Source: Elizabethkingia bruuniana (GTDB lineage Bacteria; Bacteroidota; Bacteroidia; Flavobacteriales; Weeksellaceae). From it: 64,000 bases of DNA. A program made the translations under genes and the position numbers. How positions within the stretch are numbered: position 1 is the stretch's first letter; every line of letters starts with the position of its first letter. The DNA is taken from contig NZ_CP014337.1 of NCBI RefSeq assembly GCF_002024805.1, positions 248,001 through 312,000 of the forward strand, read 5' to 3'. This document shows positions 35,329 to 43,921 of the stretch, in pieces. The notes beneath the pieces were generated by a model that was not told the DNA's origin, did not search any database, and saw nothing but the letters and a program-made list of their open reading frames with translations.

Positions 35329-36228
35329 ATGATGAAAAGAATTTTTTTATTCTGTTTTATAGCAATTAGCCTTTTAGGTTTCGGACAAACACTCTCCTCG
35401 CAATTGTCCGACAATACCCTGGTTTTGGGAGAGCAGGGAGAATTTAAGATTAATGTTAGCAATGTTACGGGACTAGATGTTCAGGCAGCTCCGAAAAATG
35501 AGATATTGCCTTTTCATTTTGAAATCCTTAGTGATAGTATTCAGCGTACCCCTAATCTCTATACCAGAACCATAAAATTCCAGGTTTTCGAAGAAGGGAA
35601 GTTTAAGATTCCACCAATCGAAATTAAAGCCGGAGATAAAGTATTGACGACAATACCTTACGAAGTAGAAGTTATAAACACTGCCAAAAAAGGTGAACAG
35701 ATTAACGATATTATGAACAATAAAGACGTTGAACTGGGCTGGCAGGATTACTGGAGTCTGTATAAATTCTATATATGGATTGCATTAGTGGTTATTGCTA
35801 TTATTGTTCTGATCTGGATGCTTGTTAAATGGGGAAGAGCCAAGAAATCTTCACCAACTGTAAAGACCAATTTCACGCTCCAGGAACTGGAAAAGCTAAG
35901 GAGTAAAAAGTATATTGAAAACAATGACTTCCGTAGCTTCTATATAGAGCTTATTGATATTACAAGAAACTTCCTGTCCGGCCAATATGGCTTTCCGGCA
36001 AAGGAATTGCTGACTGATGATCTGTTGGATTACATGAAAGGACAGAACAAAATATCAGAAGCCAATGAAAATATTCTTGCTGAAGTCTTTGAACGTGGAG
36101 ATTTAGCTAAATTTGCAAAGGTTATTCCTTCGCACACAGAAATGGAAGCCGATTTCAATAATATTAAAGAATTTGTGAAGAGGTCTTATAAAGACATAGA
36201 ATTTGAAAATCTGAGAAAACATGTCTGA
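35329..36228 (+). CDS. Membrane protein of the Bat operon (BatD-like N-part with cytoplasmic tail)
   Basis: 299 residues from ATG 35329 (ATG 35332 is equally possible; 35326 is TTG). A signal peptide (IFLFCFIAISLLGFG) and a periplasmic beta-domain of about 125 residues (NVSNVTGLDVQAAPKNEILP, RTIKFQVFEEGKFKIPPIE) are followed by one TM helix near 147-168 (WIALVVIAIIVLIWMLV). A cytoplasmic helical tail resembles DUF4381. It overlaps batA by eight bases, so translation is coupled. It probably presents or anchors the VWA proteins. Confidence 0.75.
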   Translation: MMKRIFLFCFIAISLLGFGQTLSSQLSDNTLVLGEQGEFKINVSNVTGLDVQAAPKNEILPFHFEILSDSIQRTPNLYTRTIKFQVFEEGKFKIPPIEIKAGDKVLTTIPYEVEVINTAKKGEQINDIMNNKDVELGWQDYWSLYKFYIWIALVVIAIIVLIWMLVKWGRAKKSSPTVKTNFTLQELEKLRSKKYIENNDFRSFYIELIDITRNFLSGQYGFPAKELLTDDLLDYMKGQNKISEANENILAEVFERGDLAKFAKVIPSHTEMEADFNNIKEFVKRSYKDIEFENLRKHV

Positions 36229-37240
36229 TCTTTTTGCTCCTTTGGGTTTAAACTTCGAGTTTGAAAGCCCATGGCTTTTACTTTTATTTCTCTTATTTAT
36301 TCCGCTGCTGATAAGGGATCTTGTCAGAGGAAAGAATGAAGGAATTAAAGTTCCGACTACCGAAGGGATGTCCCGTCCCTCTGGGATTGGTTTCTTATTT
36401 TTTATACTGAAGTGTACCAAGTATGTCATTCTTTCATGTATTATATTGGCTCTGGCCCGTCCAAGAACTTTTACTGTAGCACAAGATCAGAATGACGGAA
36501 AAGGAATAGATATTATGCTGTCGGTAGACGTCTCTTTTAGTATGTTGTCTAAAGACTTGGAGCCGGACAGGTTGCGTGCTTTATCCAAAATAGCACAGAA
36601 ATTTATAGGTGACAGGCCTGGAGATCGAATAGGGTTAGTGGCTTATGCCGGAGAAGGGTTTTTGAAGGTGCCGCTTACAACAGATCACGAAGCTGTTAAG
36701 CAAGAAATTGCAACCCTCAATCCAAATGAATTATCGGCGGGTACTGCGATAGGAGAAGGATTGGCGGTTGCAGTTAATCACCTTAAAGACAGTAAAGCTA
36801 AAAGTAAGATTATTATTCTGATGACAGATGGTGTACAGACTATCAAAAATAGTCTTGAGCCTGCTATTGCAGCAGAATTGGCGGCTAATAATCATATTAA
36901 GGTTTACACAATCGGAATCGGAACAAATGGGTATGCTCTGACACCTACGGGGATTGATCCTTTTTTCGGTGATCTTATTTATACAGAGCAGAAAGTAGAA
37001 ATTGATGAGCTGGCATTACAAAATATAGCTTCAGTTACTGGAGGTAAATATTTCCGGGCAACTTCTAATGAAAGTCTTCAGCAGATTTATGAAGAGATTA
37101 ATCAGCTGGAGAAATCGGATATCAAAGTGGCTAAGATGTACGATTATAAAGAGTATTTCAGATATTTTCTGTGGATAGCGCTTATCGTATTGCTTTTGGA
37201 TGCTTTATGGAGATGGATAATGTATAAAATTTTGACGTAA
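36221..37240 (+). CDS. batA: Aerotolerance protein BatA (VWA domain)
   Basis: 339 residues. An N-terminal membrane helix pair (WLLLLFLLFIPLLI and YVILSCIILALA) is followed by a VWA domain with the MIDAS motif DVSFS (in MLSVDVSFSMLSKD), AGTAIGEGLAVAV and IILMTDG. A C-terminal TM helix (YFLWIALIVLLLDALW) closes it. The Bat system is associated with oxygen or oxidative stress tolerance in Bacteroides; its mechanism is not settled. It overlaps the upstream gene by 8 bases and batB by one base. Confidence 0.9.
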   Translation: MSDLFAPLGLNFEFESPWLLLLFLLFIPLLIRDLVRGKNEGIKVPTTEGMSRPSGIGFLFFILKCTKYVILSCIILALARPRTFTVAQDQNDGKGIDIMLSVDVSFSMLSKDLEPDRLRALSKIAQKFIGDRPGDRIGLVAYAGEGFLKVPLTTDHEAVKQEIATLNPNELSAGTAIGEGLAVAVNHLKDSKAKSKIIILMTDGVQTIKNSLEPAIAAELAANNHIKVYTIGIGTNGYALTPTGIDPFFGDLIYTEQKVEIDELALQNIASVTGGKYFRATSNESLQQIYEEINQLEKSDIKVAKMYDYKEYFRYFLWIALIVLLLDALWRWIMYKILT

Positions 37241-38247
37241 TGGACTGGACTTTTGAAAATTATAATTATCTGTTTCTGTTACTATTGGTACCACTAATGT
37301 GGCTGCTGATTGCTAATTTTATACGCTGGCGCGAAAAACGCAGAAAACTGTTTGCAGATTCTAGCTTTCATACCATTTTATTTGCTTCTAAAAGCAAGTA
37401 TAAATATGTTTTCATTCCTCTTTATATTCTTGCTTTTACCTTTTTAATTCTTGCTTTTGCAGATTTATTAGGAGGTAAGGAGGAAATGAAGGTAAGTCAT
37501 AAGATTGCGAATGTAGTCCTGCTTATGGATGTGTCAAACTCGATGAATGCAGAAGATGTCCAACCGGACAGCAGATTGGGCCGTGAGAAAAAGATTGTTC
37601 TGGAGACGCTGAAGAAAATGAAAGACGAGAGAGTTGGTATTGTAGTTTTTGCAGGAAATGCTGTGTCTATTATGCCGCTAACCACTGATTATTCTGCTGT
37701 AGAAACCTATATAAGTTCAATAGAAACCAGTATTATCGGGCAGCAGGGAACAGATTTTCTGGTAGCTATGCGTGAAGCAGCGAAAATGTATAAAAATACA
37801 GGAAAGAATGGTAGAAATGTAGTATTGATTAGTGATGGTGAAGATAATGAAGGACATGATAAGGAAGCTGCTGCTTTGGCCAAGAATCAGAATATTAAGA
37901 TTACAGCTGTCGGAATAGGAACAGAACAGGGAGCTCCGGTCCCGGACTATATGTATGGACAGCTAATGGGCTATAAAAATACACCTTATGGTGAACCTGT
38001 AATTTCAAAACGGGAAACTCAGGCTTTGGTACAGATGTCCAACGGAACAGGAGGAACCTATATAGACGGAAACAACGATAATGCAGCAGCACAACTAATT
38101 AGTGCTCTGGATAAACTGAAAAGTGACACTGAAGTTACAACCAATTCCCAGTCTTCAATCCATTATTATCAGTGGTTTTTGGGGATTTCGTTTATTCTGT
38201 TTTTTATAATATATTTAACAAATCCAAAAAGAGATTTTAACATATAA
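37240..38247 (+). CDS. batB: Aerotolerance protein BatB (VWA domain)
   Basis: 335 residues, same plan as BatA: two N-terminal TM helices (about 8-25, 50-68), then VWA with MIDAS DVSNS in LLMDVSNSMNAEDV and VVFAGNAVSIMPLTTDYSAV. GQQGTDFLVAM and NVVLISDGEDNEG follow, and a final TM helix (WFLGISFILFFIIYL). It starts at the A of the batA stop (TAATG overlap), so the two VWA proteins are translationally coupled. Confidence 0.9.
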   Translation: MDWTFENYNYLFLLLLVPLMWLLIANFIRWREKRRKLFADSSFHTILFASKSKYKYVFIPLYILAFTFLILAFADLLGGKEEMKVSHKIANVVLLMDVSNSMNAEDVQPDSRLGREKKIVLETLKKMKDERVGIVVFAGNAVSIMPLTTDYSAVETYISSIETSIIGQQGTDFLVAMREAAKMYKNTGKNGRNVVLISDGEDNEGHDKEAAALAKNQNIKITAVGIGTEQGAPVPDYMYGQLMGYKNTPYGEPVISKRETQALVQMSNGTGGTYIDGNNDNAAAQLISALDKLKSDTEVTTNSQSSIHYYQWFLGISFILFFIIYLTNPKRDFNI

Positions 38248-38272
38248 AAGGCTAATTTTGTAGCGTATTAAA

Positions 38273-39001
38273 ATGTTGAAAAAAAGCACTTTATTCATAT
38301 TATTCGTATTTGCAACAGGGATTTTTTATGCTCAGGACTATAATGCTTTAGTTTATAAAGGAAATAGGAATTTTGAGAATAAGAAGTACGATGATGCTTC
38401 GGCTAAATATTTAGACGCCATAAAAAAGAATCCACAAGACTTTACGGCCCATTATAATCTGGGAAATTCATTGTACAAACAAAAGATGTACAAAGAGGCT
38501 CATGCTGAATATAAAAAGGCTGCGGAGTTAAGTAAAAATACGAATGATAAAATGGCTTCTCTGTATAATCAGGGAAATGCTATGATGCAGCAAAATAATC
38601 ATGAAGAGGCTGCAAAATATTATAAGGAAGCTCTGAAATTGTCCCCTGCAGATTCTTCACTCCGCAAAAACTATGAAATTGCGATGCTGAAAGATAAAGA
38701 GAAAAAGCAGAAGAATGGAGGTGGTGGAAATGACCAGAATAATAAAAACCAACAAGGTAATCAAGGTCAACAAGATAATAATCAGGGCGATAAAAAAGAT
38801 AAGCAAGGCGGCAATGACCAAAAGAATAAAGGTCAGGGTGACGGGCAGGATCAGAATAAAAATGAAGGAAAAAATAAACTGCCAAAAGACGTAGAAAAAG
38901 AAATTCTTCGTCAGATGGGAGATAAAGAAAAAAATACATCGAAAAGAATACTTAATCAAAAAGCAAACAGTAGCCCTATAAGCAACGAAAAAGACTGGTA
39001 A
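38273..39001 (+). CDS. batC: TPR protein BatC
   Basis: 242 residues. A signal peptide (LFILFVFATGIFYAQ) precedes about three TPR units in residues 20-135 (FENKKYDDASAKYLDAIKKN, FTAHYNLGNSLYKQKMYKEA, ASLYNQGNAMMQQNNHEEAA). A low-complexity Asn/Gln/Lys/Gly tail of about 60 residues follows (NDQNNKNQQGNQGQQDNNQG), then a short basic end. Periplasmic TPR partner of the Bat VWA proteins. One-base overlap with batD. Confidence 0.88.
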   Translation: MLKKSTLFILFVFATGIFYAQDYNALVYKGNRNFENKKYDDASAKYLDAIKKNPQDFTAHYNLGNSLYKQKMYKEAHAEYKKAAELSKNTNDKMASLYNQGNAMMQQNNHEEAAKYYKEALKLSPADSSLRKNYEIAMLKDKEKKQKNGGGGNDQNNKNQQGNQGQQDNNQGDKKDKQGGNDQKNKGQGDGQDQNKNEGKNKLPKDVEKEILRQMGDKEKNTSKRILNQKANSSPISNEKDW

Positions 39002-40758
39002 TGAACCGGGTGTTTCTTTACATATTATTTCTGTTAACTGGCCTGCAGATTCATGCACAGGTTGAGGTTGACGTGGTTATGGATGAGAAACCTAGCTATA
39101 AAATTGGTCAGGAAATTCCTATTGTATTTATTGCAACTTCCAAATCTTCTCTTGATGTCCGGATGAAGTTGCCTTATTTTGACCCTAAAAAGTACGATGT
39201 ATCACTTCCTGCTACCAATACAGAATATTTTCTGGATGATAAGGGTGTATCTCTAACGAGGTTCTCTGCTTTGGTTGTTGTAAAACCTAAAGTGCCTGGT
39301 GCACTGAAAATAGGTAGTGCCTTGGCCAGGGTGGATAATGTAATGTATAAAAGTGACGCAAAAGATATTTTTGTTAAGAACGAAAAATACGTAGAAAACA
39401 GGCCTCCTGTCCGCAATAATAACGAAGTATATATCAAGACAAACGTCAGTGATAATGATGTCTATGTAAACCAGGCTACTATGGCTGTGGTAACTGCGTA
39501 TAGCAGAAATATGAACAGTCTGGATAATGTTGAAGATGTTCAGCTTCCACCTGCGCAAGGTGTCCGTTACTACAGAGTAGGGGACAGCAATGGTGAAGTG
39601 AATGATCATGAAGAAGAATATTCCATGAGAATGGCTGTTTATCTTTTGTTTCCGGAAGAAGCGGGCAGAACTATTATTCCTCCTGCCAATGCTAAAGTAG
39701 TACAGGGCGGTAGTACAACAAAGATTAAGGCGAACAGTGTAAGCCTTAATGTAAAACCACTGCCGGAAAATGCACCTGCAGATTTCCAGAATGCTGTTGG
39801 TAAATACGATGCAAAGGTAGCTGTGAAAACACCGGGAGATCTTGAAATAAACAAACCTGTTAGCGTTGAAGTAAAGCTTACTGGTGTAGGAAATCTGAAA
39901 GATGTACATTTGCCGAAATTTGCTAATTCTGAATATTACAGCGTGTTTAAACCAAAAATAAATTACAATGTTAAGCCTTCGGGTAGCAAAGGATTTAAAG
40001 GAGAGCTTACAGCCAACTATATTATAGTACCTAAAAAGCAGGGAAATCTTCCGATTGCTTTAGAAGGCTTCTCTTACTTTGATCCGGAAGAAAAGAAATA
40101 TAAACAAGTAGCTTTGTCTACAATACCATTATTTGTGCAGACACCAGAACAAATGGCATCTGACAGATCGACTGTGGAAAAAGTTATGGAAAATACTGCA
40201 AGTGTGCTCAACCAGAAAGTAAAATTACCAGTTATTGCTCAGGTAGATGCTGATCATAGTTTCGTGCCGAAAAGCTCAGAAAATATTCCTGTATGGTTAT
40301 TATTTGTAGCATTAGCATTTGTAGCATTCTTCCTTTATTTCTTCTATAAAATATACAGCTCCAACAAAACGGCTTCTCCAACCGGGAAAAATTATTCTCC
40401 ACACTTTAAGCCAGTAACTAATGTTGAAGATTCTGAAAAACAGATTCGCGAAGAAATGTCTGTAGATATTCCTGCACACCTTCAATATCTGGATACACTG
40501 ATTAAGCAAAAAGATTACTCTGGTTTCTTTAGCGCTTATGCAGAAATGAATGCTGATTTGGAGCACGACATTGATATCCATCACAACATGACGGTATTGG
40601 ATTATATTGAAGATACCTTCGGAAGAATCGATATGGAGACATTCAAAGATGTACAAAGCCGCGTTGAGCTGATGAAGTTTTCCCCATTTAAGGAAGAAGA
40701 TTCTATGAATGATTTGTTACAGCAGATCTACTCCGCTTATTCGAAAATTGAAAAATAA
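39001..40758 (+). CDS. batD: BatD family membrane protein
   Basis: 585 residues: signal peptide (FLYILFLLTGLQIHAQ), then several periplasmic Ig-like beta-domains. The first has VVMDEKPSYKIGQEIPIVFI, and a later one PGDLEINKPVSVEVKLTGVG. One TM helix near 437-455 (WLLFVALAFVAFFLYFFY) and a cytoplasmic helical tail follow. The length and layout match BatD/BatE-type proteins at the end of Bat operons. It overlaps batC by one base; no terminator was seen before marC, which has its own promoter. Confidence 0.88.
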   Translation: MNRVFLYILFLLTGLQIHAQVEVDVVMDEKPSYKIGQEIPIVFIATSKSSLDVRMKLPYFDPKKYDVSLPATNTEYFLDDKGVSLTRFSALVVVKPKVPGALKIGSALARVDNVMYKSDAKDIFVKNEKYVENRPPVRNNNEVYIKTNVSDNDVYVNQATMAVVTAYSRNMNSLDNVEDVQLPPAQGVRYYRVGDSNGEVNDHEEEYSMRMAVYLLFPEEAGRTIIPPANAKVVQGGSTTKIKANSVSLNVKPLPENAPADFQNAVGKYDAKVAVKTPGDLEINKPVSVEVKLTGVGNLKDVHLPKFANSEYYSVFKPKINYNVKPSGSKGFKGELTANYIIVPKKQGNLPIALEGFSYFDPEEKKYKQVALSTIPLFVQTPEQMASDRSTVEKVMENTASVLNQKVKLPVIAQVDADHSFVPKSSENIPVWLLFVALAFVAFFLYFFYKIYSSNKTASPTGKNYSPHFKPVTNVEDSEKQIREEMSVDIPAHLQYLDTLIKQKDYSGFFSAYAEMNADLEHDIDIHHNMTVLDYIEDTFGRIDMETFKDVQSRVELMKFSPFKEEDSMNDLLQQIYSAYSKIEK

Positions 40759-40773
40759 ACGATTTTATTTTTA

Positions 40774-40781
40774 TAATTTTG
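40774..40781 (+). promoter_or_regulatory. -7 element of the marC-like gene
   Basis: TAATTTTG, perfect TAnnTTTG, 17 bases before ATG 40799. It supports the downstream start over the longer frame, which overlaps batD. Confidence 0.6.
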
Positions 40782-40798
40782 TACCATTAATTTTCTGT

Positions 40799-41395
40799 AT
40801 GCTCGAAGATATTTCAATTAAAGAGATAATGACCTCCTTTATGGTTTTGTTTGCCGTAATAGATATTATTGGCTCAATTCCCGTTATTGTAGGTCTGAAA
40901 CAAAAGTTTGGAAAGATTGAAGCGGAGAAAGCATCCATCGTAGCCGGATGTATTATGATCTCCTTCTTATTTATAGGTGATAAAATACTTAAACTGATTG
41001 GAGTAGATGTGAATTCATTTGCAATAGCCGGAGCTTTTGTGATTTTCATTATCGCCGTGGAAATGATTCTTGGAATTGAGATCAATAAACCCGGAAAAGT
41101 GAATTCGGCTTCTATTGTTCCGATTGCCTTTCCTTTAATTGCCGGTGCAGGTTCTCTAACGACAATTCTTTCACTTAGATCGGGATTTCACGATATTAAT
41201 ATTATCCTGGGAATTATCCTTAATATTATTCTTATCTATGTGGTACTGAGGTCTGCAAACTGGATGGAGCAGAAGCTTGGAGATGCATCTTTACAGGTTT
41301 TGCAAAAAATATTCGGAATTATTCTTTTAGCTATCTCTATTAAATTATTTACAGCTAACTTTGCACAGTTGATCAAGAGCTATATCAACTTTTAA
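40799..41395 (+). CDS. MarC family integral membrane protein
   Basis: 198 residues from ATG 40799 (MLEDISIKEIMTSFMVLFAV). Six TM helices are expected. Family motifs include DIIGSIPVIVGLKQK in the first helix, FAIAGAFVIFIIAVEMILG, and VPIAFPLIAGAGSLTTILSL, the typical MarC central motif. The name comes from the mar locus, but the family is not a proven drug exporter and its function is open. The next small gene follows after 11 bases. Confidence 0.9.
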   Translation: MLEDISIKEIMTSFMVLFAVIDIIGSIPVIVGLKQKFGKIEAEKASIVAGCIMISFLFIGDKILKLIGVDVNSFAIAGAFVIFIIAVEMILGIEINKPGKVNSASIVPIAFPLIAGAGSLTTILSLRSGFHDINIILGIILNIILIYVVLRSANWMEQKLGDASLQVLQKIFGIILLAISIKLFTANFAQLIKSYINF

Positions 41396-41406
41396 ATTTT
41401 TATTTT

Positions 41407-41604
41407 ATGAAGACGTTTTATAAGGTGTTTTTAGTATTGTTTATTGTTTTTATTGGTATCAATTTTTATGCAGTTCAGTGGAATCTGGGTGCATTTAACG
41501 AAGAAAATGATAAGTTCTGGTTTTCAATCGCTGCTGCAATTGTAGGAATAATTGTTGTTTTTATCATGGACTTCTGGAGCCGCTTAAGCACCAAGAAAGG
41601 TTAG
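41407..41604 (+). CDS. Small two-helix membrane protein
   Basis: 65 residues with two TM helices (YKVFLVLFIVFIGINFYA and FSIAAAIVGIIVVFIMDFW) separated by QWNLGAFNEENDKF, and a short basic tail. No family recognised, but its place 11 bases after marC and a plausible ATG suggest a real gene. Its last 21 bases overlap the 3' end of the convergent isochorismate synthase gene, so the two transcripts are antisense at their ends. Confidence 0.65.
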   Translation: MKTFYKVFLVLFIVFIGINFYAVQWNLGAFNEENDKFWFSIAAAIVGIIVVFIMDFWSRLSTKKG

Positions 41605-42564
41605 TCGCTGCAATACAGCGTCAGCTTTCATCTCGGTTTCCTTCCATTCCTTTTCAGGCTCACTCAGAGCTGTAATTCCACCACCGGCATAAAGTAAAAT
41701 ACCGTTGCGGAAAAGTTGTGCACACCGAAGGTTAACATAGCAGGTTGTTTCATTATCTTGTTCTGCCTGTATATAGCCGGCATAAAATGCCCTGTTATAC
41801 TTTTCAGTATTTTTGATAATCTCAGAACATAAATCTTTAGGAACACCACATACCGCAGGAGTAGGATGTAACTCTTTTATAAGAGTAGAAATATCCCGTC
41901 TGCTGACTACTGCTTTAAAATCGTTGCGCAGGTGTTTTATATTGCCCGATATGTGATCATATACAGGGCTGATTTCTACTTGTTGAGAATATCGGCTAAG
42001 TACAGATTGTATATAAATGCTTACAGGTTTCTGTTCCTCTATTTCTTTTTCAGACCAGTCCTCGGACACAGGAAGAGTTCCTGCGAGGCTCATCGTTTCA
42101 AAGTCTTCCGTAATTTTATTGTATTGTCCCAGTACTTCAGGTGTAGCACCTATCCATGCCTCATTTTTGTCTACAAAAAGGTGTATAAAAGCATTTGGGT
42201 AATCCTTGCATAATTTCAGGAAAGTTTTACCCAGATCTATTGTTTCATGCTCCGGAGTATCAACCCATTTTTGTCGGGATATTACGACTTTAGGTAACTG
42301 ATTTTCTTTAATAATCCTGATTACATTTTCTATCCGGGCTAGATATTCATCTTTGGTTTCGGGTGTACCATGGTATTCCTGCTGAATGTTTTGACTGGTA
42401 ATATTCAGATTGAGAATTTCTTGTTCAGTAATTGGCTGAAAGGAACCATCGAATGTGATCTCCTTCAGATTGTCAAAAGAATGAAATTTGATTGTATTTT
42501 TAAGAGGAGTATAGCTGTTAAGAGTATAAAAAACCTCTTTAAAAGGAAATTTAAAAAGTATCAC
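41584..42564 (-). CDS. Isochorismate synthase (chorismate-binding enzyme, MenF/EntC type)
   Basis: 326 residues of the chorismate-utilising domain, shorter than the usual 400-450 because the N-terminal part is small. Motifs: LPKVVISRQKW, FIHLFVDKNEAWIGATPEVL, MSLAGTLPVS, LKELHPTPAVCGVPK (from TLIKELHPTPAVCGV), and FYAGYIQAEQD, with the late NLRCAQLF and GGGITALSEPEKEW. It converts chorismate to isochorismate, here most likely for menaquinone. The start codon is GTG (42562-42564). No other men gene is visible, but the thioesterase 127 bases upstream on the same strand might belong to the same pathway. Confidence 0.85.
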   Translation of the reverse strand: MILFKFPFKEVFYTLNSYTPLKNTIKFHSFDNLKEITFDGSFQPITEQEILNLNITSQNIQQEYHGTPETKDEYLARIENVIRIIKENQLPKVVISRQKWVDTPEHETIDLGKTFLKLCKDYPNAFIHLFVDKNEAWIGATPEVLGQYNKITEDFETMSLAGTLPVSEDWSEKEIEEQKPVSIYIQSVLSRYSQQVEISPVYDHISGNIKHLRNDFKAVVSRRDISTLIKELHPTPAVCGVPKDLCSEIIKNTEKYNRAFYAGYIQAEQDNETTCYVNLRCAQLFRNGILLYAGGGITALSEPEKEWKETEMKADAVLQRLTFLGA

Positions 42565-42690
42565 TTTTATATTTTAAGTTAGTAAAGAATGTAAAGGTAT
42601 AATCAGTAAAATAGAATAAAATAAACGACATACTTATTGCAGAACAAATCCGGAATAAGCATGTGCGTTTGTTATCTTATTATTGTACCA

Positions 42691-43107
42691 TCACCTGACA
42701 TTAATTACCACATTGGTCATCGTAGAATGGCAGATAAGGTCACCTTTCTCGTCTCTTATTTCTATTTCGGTAAAGTGCTGTGTTCTTCCTTTGCGGATAA
42801 GTCTTGCAGTTCCGGTAACCATTCCTTCTTTTTTAGATTTAAGGTGATTACAGTTAAGGTTAGTTCCTACAGCTGCATTTACAGATCTGTCCAGTACAAT
42901 ATTGGACAGACACGAACCTAAACTCTCCGCCAATGCAGCACTGGCTCCGCCATGCAGCATACCTAATGGCTGATGTACAACAGGTGTTACAGGCATTGTT
43001 GCTACAAGAAAATCATCACCAACATCTGTAAATTTTATATCCAGTGTCTGTAATAATGTATTTCTGTTCCAGTCGTTTAATGCTTGTAGCTGCTCTTCCT
43101 TGGTCAT
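42691..43107 (-). CDS. Hotdog-fold thioesterase (PaaI/MenI-like)
   Basis: 138 residues from ATG 43105-43107; the longer frame overlaps the upstream acyltransferase. Hotdog motif: VVHQPLGMLHGGASAALAES (HGG with the acid/base region), then ALAESLGSC and AVGTNLNCNHLKSKKEGMV. Family members hydrolyse acyl-CoAs, including DHNA-CoA in menaquinone synthesis. Proximity to the isochorismate synthase makes the MenI role attractive, but this is inference. It starts one base after the acyltransferase stop. Confidence 0.87.
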   Translation of the reverse strand: MTKEEQLQALNDWNRNTLLQTLDIKFTDVGDDFLVATMPVTPVVHQPLGMLHGGASAALAESLGSCLSNIVLDRSVNAAVGTNLNCNHLKSKKEGMVTGTARLIRKGRTQHFTEIEIRDEKGDLICHSTMTNVVINVR

Positions 43108-43108
43108 C

Positions 43109-43675
43109 TTAGTAGATCTTAGGGTTGTAGTTTTCAGGATATTTGGCATTTATATCCTTGAAGTAGTTTTCAATTTCATCCATAACACTCTCAAAAGTTC
43201 TTGTAGTGAGATCTTCATAAGAGATCATATGGCCTATTTTAATCGTTTTGTATTTGTAGTCTCCTGATGCCAGTACAATTGGTACTTTAGCCTGCAATGC
43301 CATGTGGTAAAAACCAAGTTTCCACTTTTTTGCATAAGAACGGGAGCCTTCCGGAGTAATTACAAGACTGAAGTCTTCTTTCTCAAATTCTCTTGCTATA
43401 ACATTAATAAGGTCATTCTTCTGAGATCGGTCTATACCGATAGCTCCGATAGATTTAATAATACCTCCGTAGAAAGCTTTGGTATGAGAGTCTTTAATGA
43501 TTACTTTCAGACGTTTGCCATATTTCCAGTATACCATAATTCCCAACAGATAATCCCAGTTGGAGGTATGTGGTGCTTCTACCAGAATACAACGGTCCAG
43601 ATTTTTAAGATCACCATCTAACTGAACTTTCCATCCAAGTAATTTAAGAAGAGTACTACCAATAAGTTTTTTCAT
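43109..43675 (-). CDS. 1-acyl-glycerol-3-phosphate acyltransferase-like (PlsC superfamily)
   Basis: 188 residues. It has the acyltransferase motif HTSNWD (HX4D, in VEAPHTSNWDYLLGIMVYWK), a block with GGIIKSIGAIGIDRSQKNDL, and the TPEGSRS motif III. There is no obvious TM helix apart from a hydrophobic N-terminus. It is short for PlsC and resembles lysophospholipid or glycerol acyltransferase-like proteins of Bacteroidota. The lipid acceptor is unknown. A long leader (~175 nt) with a strong hairpin just before the gene is predicted. Confidence 0.85.
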   Translation of the reverse strand: MKKLIGSTLLKLLGWKVQLDGDLKNLDRCILVEAPHTSNWDYLLGIMVYWKYGKRLKVIIKDSHTKAFYGGIIKSIGAIGIDRSQKNDLINVIAREFEKEDFSLVITPEGSRSYAKKWKLGFYHMALQAKVPIVLASGDYKYKTIKIGHMISYEDLTTRTFESVMDEIENYFKDINAKYPENYNPKIY

Positions 43676-43695
43676 TCCGGTTTGAATAAATAATT

Positions 43696-43724
43696 AAAAC
43701 GATTGCAATAGCTGCAATCGTTTT
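43696..43724. terminator. Strong hairpin upstream of the acyltransferase gene (terminator or attenuator)
   Basis: Perfect 12-bp arms AAAACGATTGCA / TGCAATCGTTTT with a 5-base loop, 20 bases before the minus-strand start codon at 43675. It can end the transcript coming from the pspC gene, or attenuate the acyltransferase mRNA if the promoter at 43857 is used. Confidence 0.65.
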
Positions 43725-43856
43725 ACAAATATAAAGATTATGCTTATACTTTTAAAATAAGGTTGAAACAAAGTCCATAATTTTAAGGACTATTTCGAAA
43801 ACAAACTGGATCATGACTGTGGGTTTTGGTGTTAAATTTCTTTAAAACTAACACCA

Positions 43857-43864
43857 CAAATTTA
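43857..43864 (-). promoter_or_regulatory. Candidate -7 element with flanking GGTGTTA repeats
   Basis: Minus strand TAAATTTG (perfect TAnnTTTG). GGTGTTA/TAACACC words at about 43828, 43849 and 43892 surround it, in both orientations, and could be operator half-sites. Confidence 0.4.
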
Positions 43865-43921
43865 GAATTTTTTTTGAAAATTACCCAAAAAGTGGTGTTA
43901 ATTTTTTTACAATAATTTAGA

